A stretch of 64,000 nucleotides of DNA from an uncultured Clostridia bacterium (GCA_947627425.1 CANQVZ010000001.1:62001-126000), one strand, 5' to 3'; shown: positions 1-9,098, counted from the first letter of the stretch. Made by a program: numbers and translations. Notes: a model not told the origin generated them from the letters alone.

Positions 1-129
1 GTATTTGTGGCAAAGCATCCCGAAACAAAGCCCAAGAGGTCTATAATAGAGTCCATAGAGAGCAAAATAAGCGACCTTGACAGCCTTATAGACGAGGCTG
101 TGCAAAATACGGAAATTATGGAGCTTTAA
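1..129 (+). CDS. C-terminal end of an unidentified protein (partial)
   Basis: The frame is open from the first base to a TAA at 127-129 and gives 42 residues; the start lies outside the window. The visible tail is charged and probably helical (SIIESIESKISDLDSLIDEA), as expected of a short coiled coil or an oligomerisation helix. No domain can be recognised from this piece. The next gene begins 39 bases downstream with its own ribosome binding site, so the two may be co-transcribed. Confidence 0.6.
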   Translation, partial: VFVAKHPETKPKRSIIESIESKISDLDSLIDEAVQNTEIMEL

Positions 130-168
130 CAACATATAATTTATAAATATTTAAGGAGGTAATAAAAT

Positions 169-792
169 ATGAGAGTTTTATTGTTCAACGGAAGTCCCAA
201 GCCGAGAGGCTGTACATTTACGGTGCTGGGAGAGATAGCGTCCGCGCTCAACGAGGCGGGCATAGACACGGAGTTCATACAGGTAGGCGGCAAGGTCATG
301 GGCGGCTGCCGAGGCTGCGGCTTTTGCAGCGCCACAAAGAGATGTACCATCAACAGCGATGTTTTAAACGAGGTATTGGACAAGGTGAGAAAAGCCGACG
401 GCTATGTTTTCGGTTCTCCCGTACACTATGCGGGCGCCAGCGGCGACATAATATCCTTTATGGACAGACTTTTCTATTCGTCATCGGCGTCAATGGCTTA
501 TAAGCCCGCCTGCGCGGTATTCACCTGTAGACGAGGCGGAGCAACGGCGTCCTTCGATCAGCTCATAAAGTATTTTACAATAAACAATATGCCCGTTGTT
601 TCCTCGAATTATTGGAACATGGCTCACGGCAACATACCGGAGGAGATAGTTCAGGACAAGGAGGGACTGCAAATAATGCGCGGGCTGGGCAGAAATATGG
701 CTTGGCTTTTAAAGTGCATAGAGGCGGGCAAGGCAAACGGTATACCCGTACCCACGCCCGAGCCTAAGGAGTATACAAATTTCATAAGATAA
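169..792 (+). CDS. Flavodoxin-fold NAD(P)H-dependent FMN reductase family protein
   Basis: A 207-residue cytoplasmic flavoprotein. The N-terminus MRVLLFNGSPKPRGCT is the FMN phosphate-binding loop of the NADPH-dependent FMN reductase / iron-sulfur flavoprotein superfamily, and GSPVHYAGASG near residue 80 is the second flavin loop. Residues 47-59 hold four cysteines spaced C-x2-C-x2-C-x5-C, which matches the compact cysteine motif of iron-sulfur flavoproteins and could bind a [4Fe-4S] cluster; many relatives annotated simply as FMN reductases have a similar motif, so this is an inference. The start is fixed by AAGGAGG eight bases upstream. feoAB follows in the same direction, so a link to iron or redox handling is possible. 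The substrate cannot be named from sequence. Confidence 0.85.
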   Translation: MRVLLFNGSPKPRGCTFTVLGEIASALNEAGIDTEFIQVGGKVMGGCRGCGFCSATKRCTINSDVLNEVLDKVRKADGYVFGSPVHYAGASGDIISFMDRLFYSSSASMAYKPACAVFTCRRGGATASFDQLIKYFTINNMPVVSSNYWNMAHGNIPEEIVQDKEGLQIMRGLGRNMAWLLKCIEAGKANGIPVPTPEPKEYTNFIR

Positions 793-860
793 ACTGTAAC
801 ATAACATCTCATCTTTTTATATTATAAGTTAAGATAATAAATAGGTGAGGTGTATGACAG

Positions 861-1103
861 ATGTGCAAAACAATGGTTCTGTCTGAGCTTACCGAGGGTA
901 GCTCAGGCAGAATTTTTAAAATAATGACCTGTCCGCTTAAGGCAAGACTTACGGAGCTGGGCTTTACGCACGGCACAAGGATAGCGGTGCTTCATGACAA
1001 TATAGGCAGGAGCCTGAGCGCTTATTATGTAAGGGGCGCCGTTATAGCTCTCAGAAAAGAAGACAGCTGTAATATACTCGTCATGGAGGATAACTATGTA
1101 TGA
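861..1103 (+). CDS. feoA: Ferrous iron transport protein A (FeoA)
   Basis: An 80-residue SH3-like FeoA domain protein covering almost the whole chain. The family pattern of an N-terminal L-x-E-L-x-x-G, then LTELGFTHGTRIAVLHD, then a C-terminal strand (GAVIALRKEDSCNILV) is visible. FeoA is a small cytosolic accessory of the FeoB iron(II) transporter. The last eight bases overlap the feoB start (ATGTATGA), so translation is coupled. The start at 861 follows a weak GGTGAGG site; an ATG at 854 is out of frame. The AT-rich 68-base upstream gap holds no regulator site I can call with confidence. Confidence 0.93.
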   Translation: MCKTMVLSELTEGSSGRIFKIMTCPLKARLTELGFTHGTRIAVLHDNIGRSLSAYYVRGAVIALRKEDSCNILVMEDNYV

Positions 1104-2877
1104 TAAGACAGTCCTCCTTGTAGGAAACCCAAACACGGGCAAGAGCACCATATTCAACGCTCTCACGGGCAGTCATCAGCACACGGGCAACTGGTCGGGC
1201 AAGACTGTGGGCAACGCCTCGGGCATAATGAAGTACAGGGGCGAGGTATACAGGATAATAGATTTGCCCGGCATATATTCCACCGAGCCGGTATCGGAGG
1301 ATGAACGGCAGGCTATAGAGTGCATACGCTCCGATATAGCGGATATAGTCGTCATAGTGCTGGATGCCACCTGTCTTGAAAGAAATCTCATTCTTGCTCT
1401 TGAAATATCAAAGCTTTCGTGCAATGTCATAGTCTGCGTCAATCTTATGGACGAGGCAAGGAAAAAGGGTATCATAGTCAATATCGACAAATTAAGCGAC
1501 CTTCTGGGACTTCCCGTCGTTTCCGCAGCCGCAGGCAGGGGAAAGGGAATAGACAGCCTCAAAAGGAGCATACACAGCCACAGAGGAGAAAGGGTAAGCT
1601 GTAATTGCAGCGTGGAGCATATATATGAAAGCTGTGTTGAAAACAACTGCAATATATTCGACAACAGGGACAGGAGGATAGACAGCATACTTACGAGCCG
1701 TCTCTGGGGCATACCCGTTATGCTTGCGCTTTTGTTCGCGCTTTTGTGGCTCACCATAGCGGGTACGAATTATCCCTCGGCGTATCTCAGCTCTGTTTTC
1801 AGTCATATAGAAGATAAGCTCATGTTTATTTTTGCCGACAGCGGTTTTGTTGTGAGGGGAGTGCTCATAGAGGGCGTTTTCAGGACTCTTTGTTGGGTGG
1901 TCGCCGTCATGCTCCCGCCTATGGCAATATTTTTTCCTCTTTTCACATTTTTGGAGGATCTGGGCTACCTGCCCCGCCTTGCCTTCAATGCGGATAAGCT
2001 TTTCAAGAGGGCAAATGCGCACAGTAAAATGGTGCTTTCAATGTGCATGGGGCTTGGCTGCAATGCCGTGGGAGTGGTCTCCGCAAGGATAATAGAGTCC
2101 AAAAAGGAAAGGCTCATAGCCATACTTACAAACTGCTTCATACCCTGCAACGGACGGTTTTCGGGGCTTATAATGCTGGCTTCGGTGTTTATAGCAGGCG
2201 GCGCCTTCGGGAGCGTCAAGATAGCCTTTACGGTCACTCTTGCCATACTGGGCGGCATAGTGATATCGCTTTTGGTTTCTTATATATTGAGCATAACTCT
2301 TTTAAAGGGTGAGCAGTCCTCCTTTATACTGGAGCTCCCGCCCTACAGACGGCCGCATTTCAGAAGCATAGCCGAGCGCTCCGTGCGCGAGAGGATACTT
2401 AAGGTGCTGGGAAGGGCTGTGGCGGTCTCCGCTCCCGCAGGCGCTGTGATATGGCTCATGCAGAACATATGCGTGGGCGGTGTTTCGCTTATGGACTGTG
2501 CTGCGGGATTTCTGGAGCCGTTTGCCTCGCTTATGGGACTTGACGGCTATATACTTCTTGCCTTTCTTCTGGGTATGCCCGCAAATGAGATAGTGCTCCC
2601 CATAGTCATAATGTGCTATACAAGAAGCGGAGGACTTGTGGAATTTGACAATATATCTGAGCTTGGTATCATTCTGAGAGCGCACGGCTGGAGCTATATT
2701 ACGGCGCTTTGCACCATGATATTTTCGCTCAATCATTTTCCCTGCGCCACCACGCTGCTTACAATAAAAAAAGAAACGGGCAGTCTCAAATGGACGGTGC
2801 TTTCCGCAGTCATACCCACCGTAACGGGAATAGCGCTCTGCATGATCGTAAATTTCACACTCAGGCTTTTGGCATAA
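1096..2877 (+). CDS. feoB: Ferrous iron transport protein B (FeoB)
   Basis: A 593-residue membrane GTPase that imports Fe(II). The N-terminal G domain has G1 GNPNTGKS (residues 10-17), a candidate switch-I Thr near 37, G3 DLPG (56-59), G4 NLMD (116-119) and G5 SAA (143-145). A GDI-like linker follows, then the transmembrane core with two Gate-type segments; the C-terminus (TLLTIKKETGS, then a hydrophobic segment) is the usual FeoB end. At 593 residues it is shorter than the roughly 700-residue enterobacterial form but all expected blocks are present. It overlaps feoA by eight bases, and a hairpin at 2883-2899 ends the operon. No FeoC gene is present. Confidence 0.95.
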   Translation: MYDKTVLLVGNPNTGKSTIFNALTGSHQHTGNWSGKTVGNASGIMKYRGEVYRIIDLPGIYSTEPVSEDERQAIECIRSDIADIVVIVLDATCLERNLILALEISKLSCNVIVCVNLMDEARKKGIIVNIDKLSDLLGLPVVSAAAGRGKGIDSLKRSIHSHRGERVSCNCSVEHIYESCVENNCNIFDNRDRRIDSILTSRLWGIPVMLALLFALLWLTIAGTNYPSAYLSSVFSHIEDKLMFIFADSGFVVRGVLIEGVFRTLCWVVAVMLPPMAIFFPLFTFLEDLGYLPRLAFNADKLFKRANAHSKMVLSMCMGLGCNAVGVVSARIIESKKERLIAILTNCFIPCNGRFSGLIMLASVFIAGGAFGSVKIAFTVTLAILGGIVISLLVSYILSITLLKGEQSSFILELPPYRRPHFRSIAERSVRERILKVLGRAVAVSAPAGAVIWLMQNICVGGVSLMDCAAGFLEPFASLMGLDGYILLAFLLGMPANEIVLPIVIMCYTRSGGLVEFDNISELGIILRAHGWSYITALCTMIFSLNHFPCATTLLTIKKETGSLKWTVLSAVIPTVTGIALCMIVNFTLRLLA

Positions 2878-2900
2878 AAATAGGGCGGTATATCCGCCCA
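2872..2900. terminator. Terminator shared by convergent feoB and the DUF5721-like gene
   Basis: GGGCGG (2883-2888) pairs with CCGCCC (2894-2899) around a five-base loop. Read on the minus strand the stem is followed by TATTTTT, so it is a good terminator for the gene at 2902-3363. On the plus strand the tail is only ATTTATA, which makes it weaker for feoB. Confidence 0.7.
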
Positions 2901-2901
2901 T

Positions 2902-3363
2902 TTATAATGCCGTATTCTGCGTTATTCCAAGCTTATCAAAAAATCCCTTTATCCTCTCGCCCCATTCATTTTCAAGCGACTTATCAAGGCTGAATGCTTT
3001 TTGCGCGGTGCCGGTGACTATAGCCACCTTGTCCTCCTCAAACACTATGTTCAAAAAGCAAGCCTGCGCGTTTTCGTGTACCTTTTCTGCCATTTTTCCC
3101 GAAAAAGCCATAACTATCCTTATGCTTTTGGGCTTTTTTTTGCCCTTTATAAGCTCGTATATGTAGGGTCTCAGCTCGCCCCAGCGGCAGTAAAGCTTTT
3201 CGCTATCGCTATCCTCGTCCTTTATAAGACGGCAGTCTATGTCAAAGGTCACAAATGTGGCGGCAGTAAAGCTTCTCACCTCGAATTTGTCAAACTTATC
3301 CTCTTTTAAAAGCATATTCATAAACCTTTTTATATCGTTTCCGTCAATATAGAAGCTGTACAT
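2902..3363 (-). CDS. DUF5721-like conserved hypothetical protein
   Basis: A 153-residue soluble protein. The layout (DIKRFMNMLLKEDKFDKF, then FVTFDIDCRLIKDE, then ELRPYIYELIKGKKKPKSIR) resembles the small Lachnospiraceae/Clostridia family I know as DUF5721, which has no assigned function. It has no signal peptide, membrane segment or cysteine motif. It is a single gene convergent with feoB and divergent from the 73-residue gene at 3571. The family assignment is from memory of the pattern and is moderately certain; the gene itself is well supported by its length and conserved layout. Confidence 0.75.
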   Translation of the reverse strand: MYSFYIDGNDIKRFMNMLLKEDKFDKFEVRSFTAATFVTFDIDCRLIKDEDSDSEKLYCRWGELRPYIYELIKGKKKPKSIRIVMAFSGKMAEKVHENAQACFLNIVFEEDKVAIVTGTAQKAFSLDKSLENEWGERIKGFFDKLGITQNTAL

Positions 3364-3492
3364 TTTAATTCTCCTTAGTTCTTTTATATTCTAATTCTAT
3401 CATAAAAAAGCCATAATATCAATTTTTTTAATTATTTTAAAAATTTTGTTACAATTTAAACCAAAAAATATTATTAATAATTTCAACAAACC

Positions 3493-3521
3493 TTGCATAA
3501 TTAAAAAAAATAGTATATAAT
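3493..3521 (+). promoter_or_regulatory. Sigma-A-type promoter for the 3571-glnS unit
   Basis: TTGCAT (3493-3498), a 17-base spacer and a consensus TATAAT (3516-3521). It lies about 45 bases upstream of the 73-codon gene, in a very AT-rich 207-base gap that shows nothing else recognisable. Confidence 0.7.
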
Positions 3522-3570
3522 GGACTTCATATAGGTTATTTTTTTATTATATAAAAAAACGGAGGATAAT

Positions 3571-3792
3571 ATGGATCTGTTATCTAAGCTTAAGGAGGTC
3601 TCGGCGTCTTCGGATTTTGTGGAGGTCAGGGATTATTACTACCACACACACCTCTGTAAGGAGGGTGAAGTAAAGACACGGCTTGACTTTGTGCTTTCAA
3701 ACGATACGGACGACAGCATACTGCGCTTTGGGATATGCGATAAGTGCGGAAGGTGCTTTTACCATAAAGATTTTGAGTCCCGTCTTTTTTAG
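3571..3792 (+). CDS. Small cysteine-containing hypothetical protein upstream of glnS
   Basis: A 73-residue protein with a strong ribosome binding site (GGAGGATAAT just before the ATG) and a good promoter. A HTHLC segment near residue 27 and the C-terminal [12 protein letters not shown] carry four cysteines and several histidines, a possible single zinc site; C-x2-C-x2-C is visible. It ends 13 bases before glnS, whose ribosome binding site overlaps its stop region, so the two are almost certainly co-transcribed. I do not recognise the family. A metal-binding or nucleic-acid-binding role is only a guess from the cysteines. Confidence 0.75.
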   Translation: MDLLSKLKEVSASSDFVEVRDYYYHTHLCKEGEVKTRLDFVLSNDTDDSILRFGICDKCGRCFYHKDFESRLF

Positions 3793-3805
3793 GAGGATCT
3801 GTGAT

Positions 3806-5470
3806 ATGTCAGCAGAAAATGAGAATAAAGAATTTATATACGAAAGCTTTATAAACAACTTCATAGAGGAGGACCTAAGCGACACCTCCGAGCTTGTGAC
3901 GCGTTTTCCGCCCGAACCCAACGGCTATCTGCACTTGGGACATGCCAAGAGCATATGCTTGAATTTCGGGCTTGCGGAGCAGTACGGAGGCAAGTGCAAC
4001 CTTCGCTTTGACGATACCAATCCCGCCAAGGAGGATACCGAGTTCGTCAACTCTATCAAAAACGATATAAAGTGGCTCGGCTTCGACTGGGAGGACAGAC
4101 TTTATTTTGCCTCGGGCTATTTTGACAAGATGTACGAATATGCCGTGGAGCTTATAAAAAAAGGTCTTGCCTATGTGTGCGATATGAGTGCGGAGCAGGT
4201 GCGGCTTGCAAGAGGCACGCTCACGGAGCCGGGAAAGGAAAGTCCCTACAGAAACAGGAGCATAGAGGAAAATCTCGACCTTTTTGAAAGAATGAAAAAC
4301 GGCGAGTTTGCCGACGGCGAAAAAACGCTGAGAGCCAAGATAGATATGGCTTCTCCCAACATAAACATGAGAGATCCCGTTATATACAGGATAGCGCATA
4401 TGACTCACCATGCAACGGGCGACAAGTGGTGCATATATCCCATGTATGACTACGCCCACCCCATAGAGGACGCCATAGAGGGCGTTACTCACTCCATATG
4501 CACTATGGAGTTTGAGGATCACAGACCGCTCTATGACTGGGTAGTGAACAACATTGATTTCAAGGTGAAGCCAAGACAGATAGAATTTGCAAAGCTCAAT
4601 CTTGAGGACACCATAATGGGCAAGAGATATCTTAGGAACCTTGTGGAAACAAATCAAGTGGACGGCTGGGACGATCCCCGTCTTATAACGCTTTCGGGCA
4701 TAAGGCGCAGGGGATATACCCCGGAGGCTATAAGAAGTTTCTGCGCAAGCGTAGGCGTTGCAAAGGCAAATTCGGTGGTAAGTCTTTCTCAGCTTGAATA
4801 CTACGCAAGAGAAGACCTACAGCCCAAGACGCCCGTCAGAATGGCTGTGCTCGACCCCGTTAAGCTTGTCATCACAAACTATCCCGAAGACAAGACGGAG
4901 TATCTGACGCTTGAAAATCATCCCAAGGACGAGAGCTTCGGCACAAGAGAGGTGCCCTTTACAAGAGAGCTTTATATAGAGCGCGAGGACTTCCTCGAGG
5001 ATCCGCCCAAGAAATTCTTTAGGCTGGCTCCGGACAAGGAGGTAAGGCTTAAGGGCGCTTATATAGTCAAGTGTACGGGAGTTGTAAAGGACAGCGATGG
5101 AAATATAACGGAAATTCACTGCACATATGACCCCGAGACCCGTTCGGGAAGCGAGGCGGCAGGCAGGAAGGTGAAGGGCACTATACACTGGGTAAGCTGT
5201 GCTCATGCCAAGCCCATACAGGTGAACCTTTACGAAAACCTTGTAATTCCCGATGAAGGCTCGGACAACGGCTACAGCCTCAATCCCGATTCGTTGAAGG
5301 TCGTTAAGGCTTATATAGAGGATAATATATCGGATGTAAAGCCTATGGACAGATTTCAATTTATGAGAAACGGCTATTTTATAGCCGACAGCAAGCATTT
5401 CACGGATGAAAAGCCTGTGTTCAACAGGATAGTATCACTCAAAAGCTCTTTTAAGCCGCAGAAACAGTAA
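3806..5470 (+). CDS. glnS: Glutaminyl-tRNA synthetase
   Basis: A 554-residue class I synthetase that charges tRNA(Gln) directly with glutamine; the length equals that of E. coli GlnRS. The start at 3806 follows AGGAGG (3791-3796), and homology begins soon after ([19 protein letters not shown]). HLGH is the HIGH signature, FDDTNP and WLGFDW follow as in GlnRS/GluRS, and the family signature [21 protein letters not shown] is present in part. The KMSKS-type loop reads IMGKR where E. coli GlnRS has VMSKR, so the serine is a glycine. The C-terminal half is the two-part beta-barrel anticodon domain. The frame is open upstream to 3683, but that stretch overlaps the preceding gene and is not coding. 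Confidence 0.96.
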   Translation: MSAENENKEFIYESFINNFIEEDLSDTSELVTRFPPEPNGYLHLGHAKSICLNFGLAEQYGGKCNLRFDDTNPAKEDTEFVNSIKNDIKWLGFDWEDRLYFASGYFDKMYEYAVELIKKGLAYVCDMSAEQVRLARGTLTEPGKESPYRNRSIEENLDLFERMKNGEFADGEKTLRAKIDMASPNINMRDPVIYRIAHMTHHATGDKWCIYPMYDYAHPIEDAIEGVTHSICTMEFEDHRPLYDWVVNNIDFKVKPRQIEFAKLNLEDTIMGKRYLRNLVETNQVDGWDDPRLITLSGIRRRGYTPEAIRSFCASVGVAKANSVVSLSQLEYYAREDLQPKTPVRMAVLDPVKLVITNYPEDKTEYLTLENHPKDESFGTREVPFTRELYIEREDFLEDPPKKFFRLAPDKEVRLKGAYIVKCTGVVKDSDGNITEIHCTYDPETRSGSEAAGRKVKGTIHWVSCAHAKPIQVNLYENLVIPDEGSDNGYSLNPDSLKVVKAYIEDNISDVKPMDRFQFMRNGYFIADSKHFTDEKPVFNRIVSLKSSFKPQKQ

Positions 5471-5491
5471 GCTCAGCCGGAGGTTGGTATT

Positions 5492-6907
5492 ATGAGTAAG
5501 GACAGATATGACATATATGATGACTATGAAATGAGCGCTCCGCCAAGACGGTCTGCTCCAAAAAAAGGCGGCAAAAGGCGCAGAAAGAAAAAACGCAGCC
5601 TCAAAGCCAAGTTTTTTATGGTGCTTTTTGTGGTGCTTTTCATATACTGCGCGGGCGCTTTTGCATACTTCGGCTATCAGTATTATATTGAGGACTCCCT
5701 TGCCGTGCCCAAGGGCGGAGAGCGGGAAAGCATAGGGCTTTTGGATCAGTTTGTGAAGCCCAAGCTCAAGGAAAGAACTACCTTCCTCATGCTCGGTACG
5801 GATAAGGACGGCGACAGAACGGACACCATAATGGTATGCTGTTATAACGACCCGCTTGGAGAACTCACCGTTATATCCATACCCAGAGATACGCTTGTAG
5901 AGGTCAGCCCCGAGGCGTTCCAAATGCTCCGGGAGGAATATCCCGAGCCGGGTCAGAGGGGCATGAAGATAAACGAAATAACGCACTACGGCATTGAAAA
6001 ATACGGCATACCTCTGCTCCGAGAGGAAATTGAAGAGATAATAGGCGTGCCCATAGATTTTTACTGCAAGGTAAGCTTCGACGGCTTTGACTATCTCGTG
6101 GACGCCATAGGCGGCGTGGAGTACAATGTGCCCATGCAGATGGACTATGACGATCCCGATCAGGATCTGCACATACATCTTAAGCCCGGTTTACAGCTTC
6201 TCAAAGGTACGGACGCGCAGGGACTTGTGCGTTTCCGTTCGGGCTATGCAAATGCCGACATAGGCAGAATAGCTGTACAGCAGGATTTTTGCAAGGAGCT
6301 TCTTAAGCAGCTTGTAAGCAAGGATTCGTTCTTTAAGAACGCCTCGGCATATGTTACCACACTCTTTAAGTATGTTGAAACGGATATAAAGCTTTCGGAT
6401 GCCATAAAGTATATGTCCGTGGTAAAGGACTTCAATCCCGCTAATGTGTATACATATACCATTCCGGGAGATATAGGCAGCAAATACGGCTTTATAGGCG
6501 GTTTCCTGCTCAACGAGGCGGAGGCGCAGTCCTTCTGCTATGATATATTCCAGAAGCCTGTAAGCGAGATAAGAGCCGAAAGAGAGGCTGCGGCAGCCGC
6601 AGGAGCCACGGGCGAAAACGGCAAGCCCGTCTATAATGACAAGACGCTCGATATTCAGGTGCTCAACGGCGGATATACCAACGGTATGGCTTCGGCTGTG
6701 CAGTCAAGGCTTTCCGCATCGGGCTATAACGTTACGTCCATAGGCACATACAGCGGCAGCAAGACCAACAACACCCGTATTTATGTCAAGGCTGACGGTA
6801 TGGGCGAGGAAATAGAAAAGGAATTCCCCGGCTGTAATGTAATAACCGATTCTACGGTCGCAACGGATCACGATATAGTTGTAGTGATAGGTATAAATGA
6901 GGAATAA
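5492..6907 (+). CDS. LytR-CpsA-Psr (LCP) family cell-wall polymer ligase
   Basis: A 471-residue membrane-anchored protein. A basic cytoplasmic tail (residues 1-40, many Lys/Arg) is followed by one membrane helix (about 41-63). The extracellular LCP domain starts near residue 97 with TFLMLGTDKDGDRTDTIM and ISIPRDTLVE, which carry the Asp and Arg residues that bind the polyprenyl pyrophosphate head group in the family. A C-terminal LytR_C domain starts near 378 (LDIQVLNGGYTNGMA). LCP enzymes attach teichoic-acid-like or capsular polymers to peptidoglycan. The tagO homologue at 40085 could supply such a polymer. It follows glnS by 21 bases with its own GGAGG. The stop is followed at once by repeat B1. 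Confidence 0.93.
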   Translation: MSKDRYDIYDDYEMSAPPRRSAPKKGGKRRRKKKRSLKAKFFMVLFVVLFIYCAGAFAYFGYQYYIEDSLAVPKGGERESIGLLDQFVKPKLKERTTFLMLGTDKDGDRTDTIMVCCYNDPLGELTVISIPRDTLVEVSPEAFQMLREEYPEPGQRGMKINEITHYGIEKYGIPLLREEIEEIIGVPIDFYCKVSFDGFDYLVDAIGGVEYNVPMQMDYDDPDQDLHIHLKPGLQLLKGTDAQGLVRFRSGYANADIGRIAVQQDFCKELLKQLVSKDSFFKNASAYVTTLFKYVETDIKLSDAIKYMSVVKDFNPANVYTYTIPGDIGSKYGFIGGFLLNEAEAQSFCYDIFQKPVSEIRAEREAAAAAGATGENGKPVYNDKTLDIQVLNGGYTNGMASAVQSRLSASGYNVTSIGTYSGSKTNNTRIYVKADGMGEEIEKEFPGCNVITDSTVATDHDIVVVIGINEE

Positions 6908-6920
6908 TTTCAAACTGTTA

Positions 6921-7133
6921 CCCCCTCAGTCAACTCTACGAGTTGCCAGCTCCCCCAAAGGGGGCGCCGAGAGGTAGAAGCCCCAAAAAAATTCTTGCCT
7001 CCCCTTTCATCAGCACTTTTGCTTCGCAAAAGCAAGGCTTCGCCTTGGCGGATAAATCTTTCCGCTGCAATGGGGAGGGGGACCTTTGTGCCGAAATGGT
7101 GGTAGGGTACAAGACTTGCTTGCAAGTCTTGTA
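6921..7133 (+). repeat. Dispersed repeat, family B, copy B1
   Basis: This fills most of the 366-base gap between the LCP gene and lepA. It starts with CCCCCTCAGTC, a hairpin CAACTC-tac-GAGTTG, then CCAGCTCCCCC, and continues with several short inverted repeats, ending with a self-complementary ACAAGACTTGC/GCAAGTCTTGT hairpin. Copies B2 (37343-37403), B3 (39040-39207) and B4 (62461-62652) share the frame. Short open frames across it on both strands are by-products of the palindromes and are not genes. Confidence 0.85.
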
Positions 7134-7171
7134 GGTTCGTTGTTAATATTTTTAATATTGGTGTTTATCGA

Positions 7172-7206
7172 AAAAAATACGGCGTACCTTGTGCGCCGTA
7201 TTTTTA
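7172..7206 (+). terminator. Strong terminator between the LCP gene and lepA
   Basis: ATACGGCG (from 7177) pairs with CGCCGTAT (to 7201), extended inward by TAC/GTG, with A-rich DNA before and TTTTT after, so it can work in both directions. The 12 bases before it (GGTGTTTATCGA) recur before the second gatB terminator at 27133-27150. Confidence 0.85.
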
Positions 7207-7235
7207 AATTTGTCCTTTTAAATTCCGTCAATTTA

Positions 7236-7244
7236 TGTTATACT
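7236..7244 (+). promoter_or_regulatory. Extended -10 promoter for lepA
   Basis: TGTTATACT matches TGn plus a good -10 box (TATACT, 7239-7244), 30 bases upstream of the lepA start. No clear -35 box is visible, which is normal for an extended -10 promoter. Confidence 0.55.
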
Positions 7245-7273
7245 ATAAGCAATGTATCATAAAGGAGAAAGCT

Positions 7274-9088
7274 ATGAGTAAGGACAGACAGTCTAAAATA
7301 AGGAATTTCAGCATAATAGCGCATATAGATCACGGCAAGTCCACGCTTGCCGACAGGCTCATTCAGCAGTCGGGACTTCTCACGGAGAGGGAAATGCAGG
7401 AGCAGATACTCGACAACATGGAGCTTGAAAGAGAAAGAGGCATCACAATAAAGGCTCAGGCGGTACGCCTTATTTATAAGGCAAACGACGGCGAGGAGTA
7501 TACGCTCAATCTTATAGATACTCCGGGTCATGTGGACTTTAATTACGAGGTGTCGAGGAGCCTTGCCGCCTGCGACGGAGCCGTGCTGGTTGTGGATGCG
7601 GCTCAGGGTGTTGAGGCACAGACGCTTGCAAATGTATATCTTGCGCTTGACAACAATCTGGAGATACTTCCCGTTATAAACAAGATAGACCTTCCCAGCG
7701 CCGAGCCCGACAGGGTAAAGGCGGAGATAGAGGACATCATAGGTCTTGATACTGAGGAGGCTCCGCTTATTTCGGCTAAGGCAAACATAAACATAGAGGA
7801 AGTTTTTGAAAAAATAGTGCATAAGCTCCCCGCGCCGAAGGGCGATGAAAATTCACAGCTCAAGGCGCTCATATTCGATAGCTTTTACGACAGCTACAAG
7901 GGCGTTATAGTGTTTATGCGCGTGTTTGACGGCAAGGTGAAAAAAGGCTCAAAGGTCAGATTTATGGCTACTAAAAAGGAATTTGAGGTAGTGGAGGTAG
8001 GCGTGTTCGGTCCCGGACAGTATATACCCGTGGACGAGCTAAAGGCAGGCGATGTGGGCTATCTCACAGCCAGCATAAAAAATGTGCGCGACACCAGAAT
8101 AGGCGATACGGTCACGGATGCGTCCGACCCCGTTTCTAAGCCTTTGCCGGGCTATAAAAAGGTCAATTCTATGGTGTACTGCGGTATTTTCCCCGCAGAC
8201 GGCGCAAAGTATGAGGATCTTAGGGACGCTCTCGAAAAGCTCCGTCTTAACGATGCTGCGCTCAACTTTGAGGCGGAAACCTCCGTTGCGCTCGGCTTTG
8301 GCTTCAGATGCGGTTTTTTGGGACTTCTGCATCTGGAGATAATACAGGAAAGACTGGAGAGGGAATACAACCTCGATCTTGTCACAACCGCTCCCTCCGT
8401 TATATACAAGGTCTATCTCACCGACGGCAGCGTCATAGAGCTTTCAAATCCCTCCGACCTTCCCGACGTTACCACCATTCTTAAAATGGAGGAGCCCGTC
8501 GTAAGAGCGGAGATAATACTTCCCAGCGAATATATAGGCACCATAATGGAGCTTTGCCAGCAGAGAAGGGGAGAATACGAGGGTATGGAATACCTTGAAA
8601 AGACAAGGGCTGTGCTGAGATATAAGCTTCCGCTCAACGAAATAATATATGATTTCTTCGATGTGCTTAAGTCCCGTTCGAGGGGCTACGCCTCCTTTGA
8701 CTATGAGCTCATAGGCTACCGCGAGAGCCGTCTTGTAAAGCTGGATATGCTTGTAAACAGGGAAGTGGTGGACGCCTTGAGCTTTATAGTGCATGAGGAC
8801 TCAGCAGCCGATAAGGGCAGAAAAATGGCTGAAAAGCTCAAAAAGGAGATACCCAGACACCAGTTTGAAATACCCATACAGGCTGCCATAGGCAACAAGA
8901 TAATAGCAAGAGAGACCATATCCGCCGTCAGAAAAGATGTGCTTGCAAAGTGCTACGGCGGAGATATAACCAGAAAGAGAAAGCTCCTTGAAAAGCAGAA
9001 GGAGGGCAAAAAGAGAATGCGTCAGATAGGCAATGTGGAGGTCCCGCAGTCGGCATTCATGAGCGTTCTTAAGCTTGACGAGGAGTAA
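7274..9088 (+). CDS. lepA: Elongation factor 4 (LepA)
   Basis: A 604-residue translational GTPase, the usual EF-4 length. G1 is in [10 protein letters not shown]3 is DTPGHVDF and G4 is NKIDLP, followed by a G5 SAK. Domains II and III, an EF-G-like domain V and the LepA-specific C-terminal domain ([20 protein letters not shown]) follow. EF-4 acts on stalled or mis-translocated ribosomes. The start at 7274 (MSKDRQSK) follows AAAGGAG; the frame runs 39 bases further upstream but that part overlaps the promoter. hemW follows after 10 bases, the conserved Firmicutes arrangement. Confidence 0.97.
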   Translation: MSKDRQSKIRNFSIIAHIDHGKSTLADRLIQQSGLLTEREMQEQILDNMELERERGITIKAQAVRLIYKANDGEEYTLNLIDTPGHVDFNYEVSRSLAACDGAVLVVDAAQGVEAQTLANVYLALDNNLEILPVINKIDLPSAEPDRVKAEIEDIIGLDTEEAPLISAKANINIEEVFEKIVHKLPAPKGDENSQLKALIFDSFYDSYKGVIVFMRVFDGKVKKGSKVRFMATKKEFEVVEVGVFGPGQYIPVDELKAGDVGYLTASIKNVRDTRIGDTVTDASDPVSKPLPGYKKVNSMVYCGIFPADGAKYEDLRDALEKLRLNDAALNFEAETSVALGFGFRCGFLGLLHLEIIQERLEREYNLDLVTTAPSVIYKVYLTDGSVIELSNPSDLPDVTTILKMEEPVVRAEIILPSEYIGTIMELCQQRRGEYEGMEYLEKTRAVLRYKLPLNEIIYDFFDVLKSRSRGYASFDYELIGYRESRLVKLDMLVNREVVDALSFIVHEDSAADKGRKMAEKLKKEIPRHQFEIPIQAAIGNKIIARETISAVRKDVLAKCYGGDITRKRKLLEKQKEGKKRMRQIGNVEVPQSAFMSVLKLDEE

Positions 9089-9098
9089 GGAAAAGATT

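Noticed and set aside
793-860. Fur or DtxR box before feoA
   Set aside because: The gap is AT-rich and only vaguely resembles GATAAT-type half sites; nothing palindromic enough to call.
3683-3805. Upstream extension of the glnS frame
   Set aside because: It overlaps the 73-codon gene, and AGGAGG is correctly placed for the ATG at 3806.
6943-7134. Short open frames across repeat B copies (for example MPAPPKGAPRGR-type)
   Set aside because: They come from the palindromic repeat on either strand, have no ribosome site, and similar frames recur in the other B copies.
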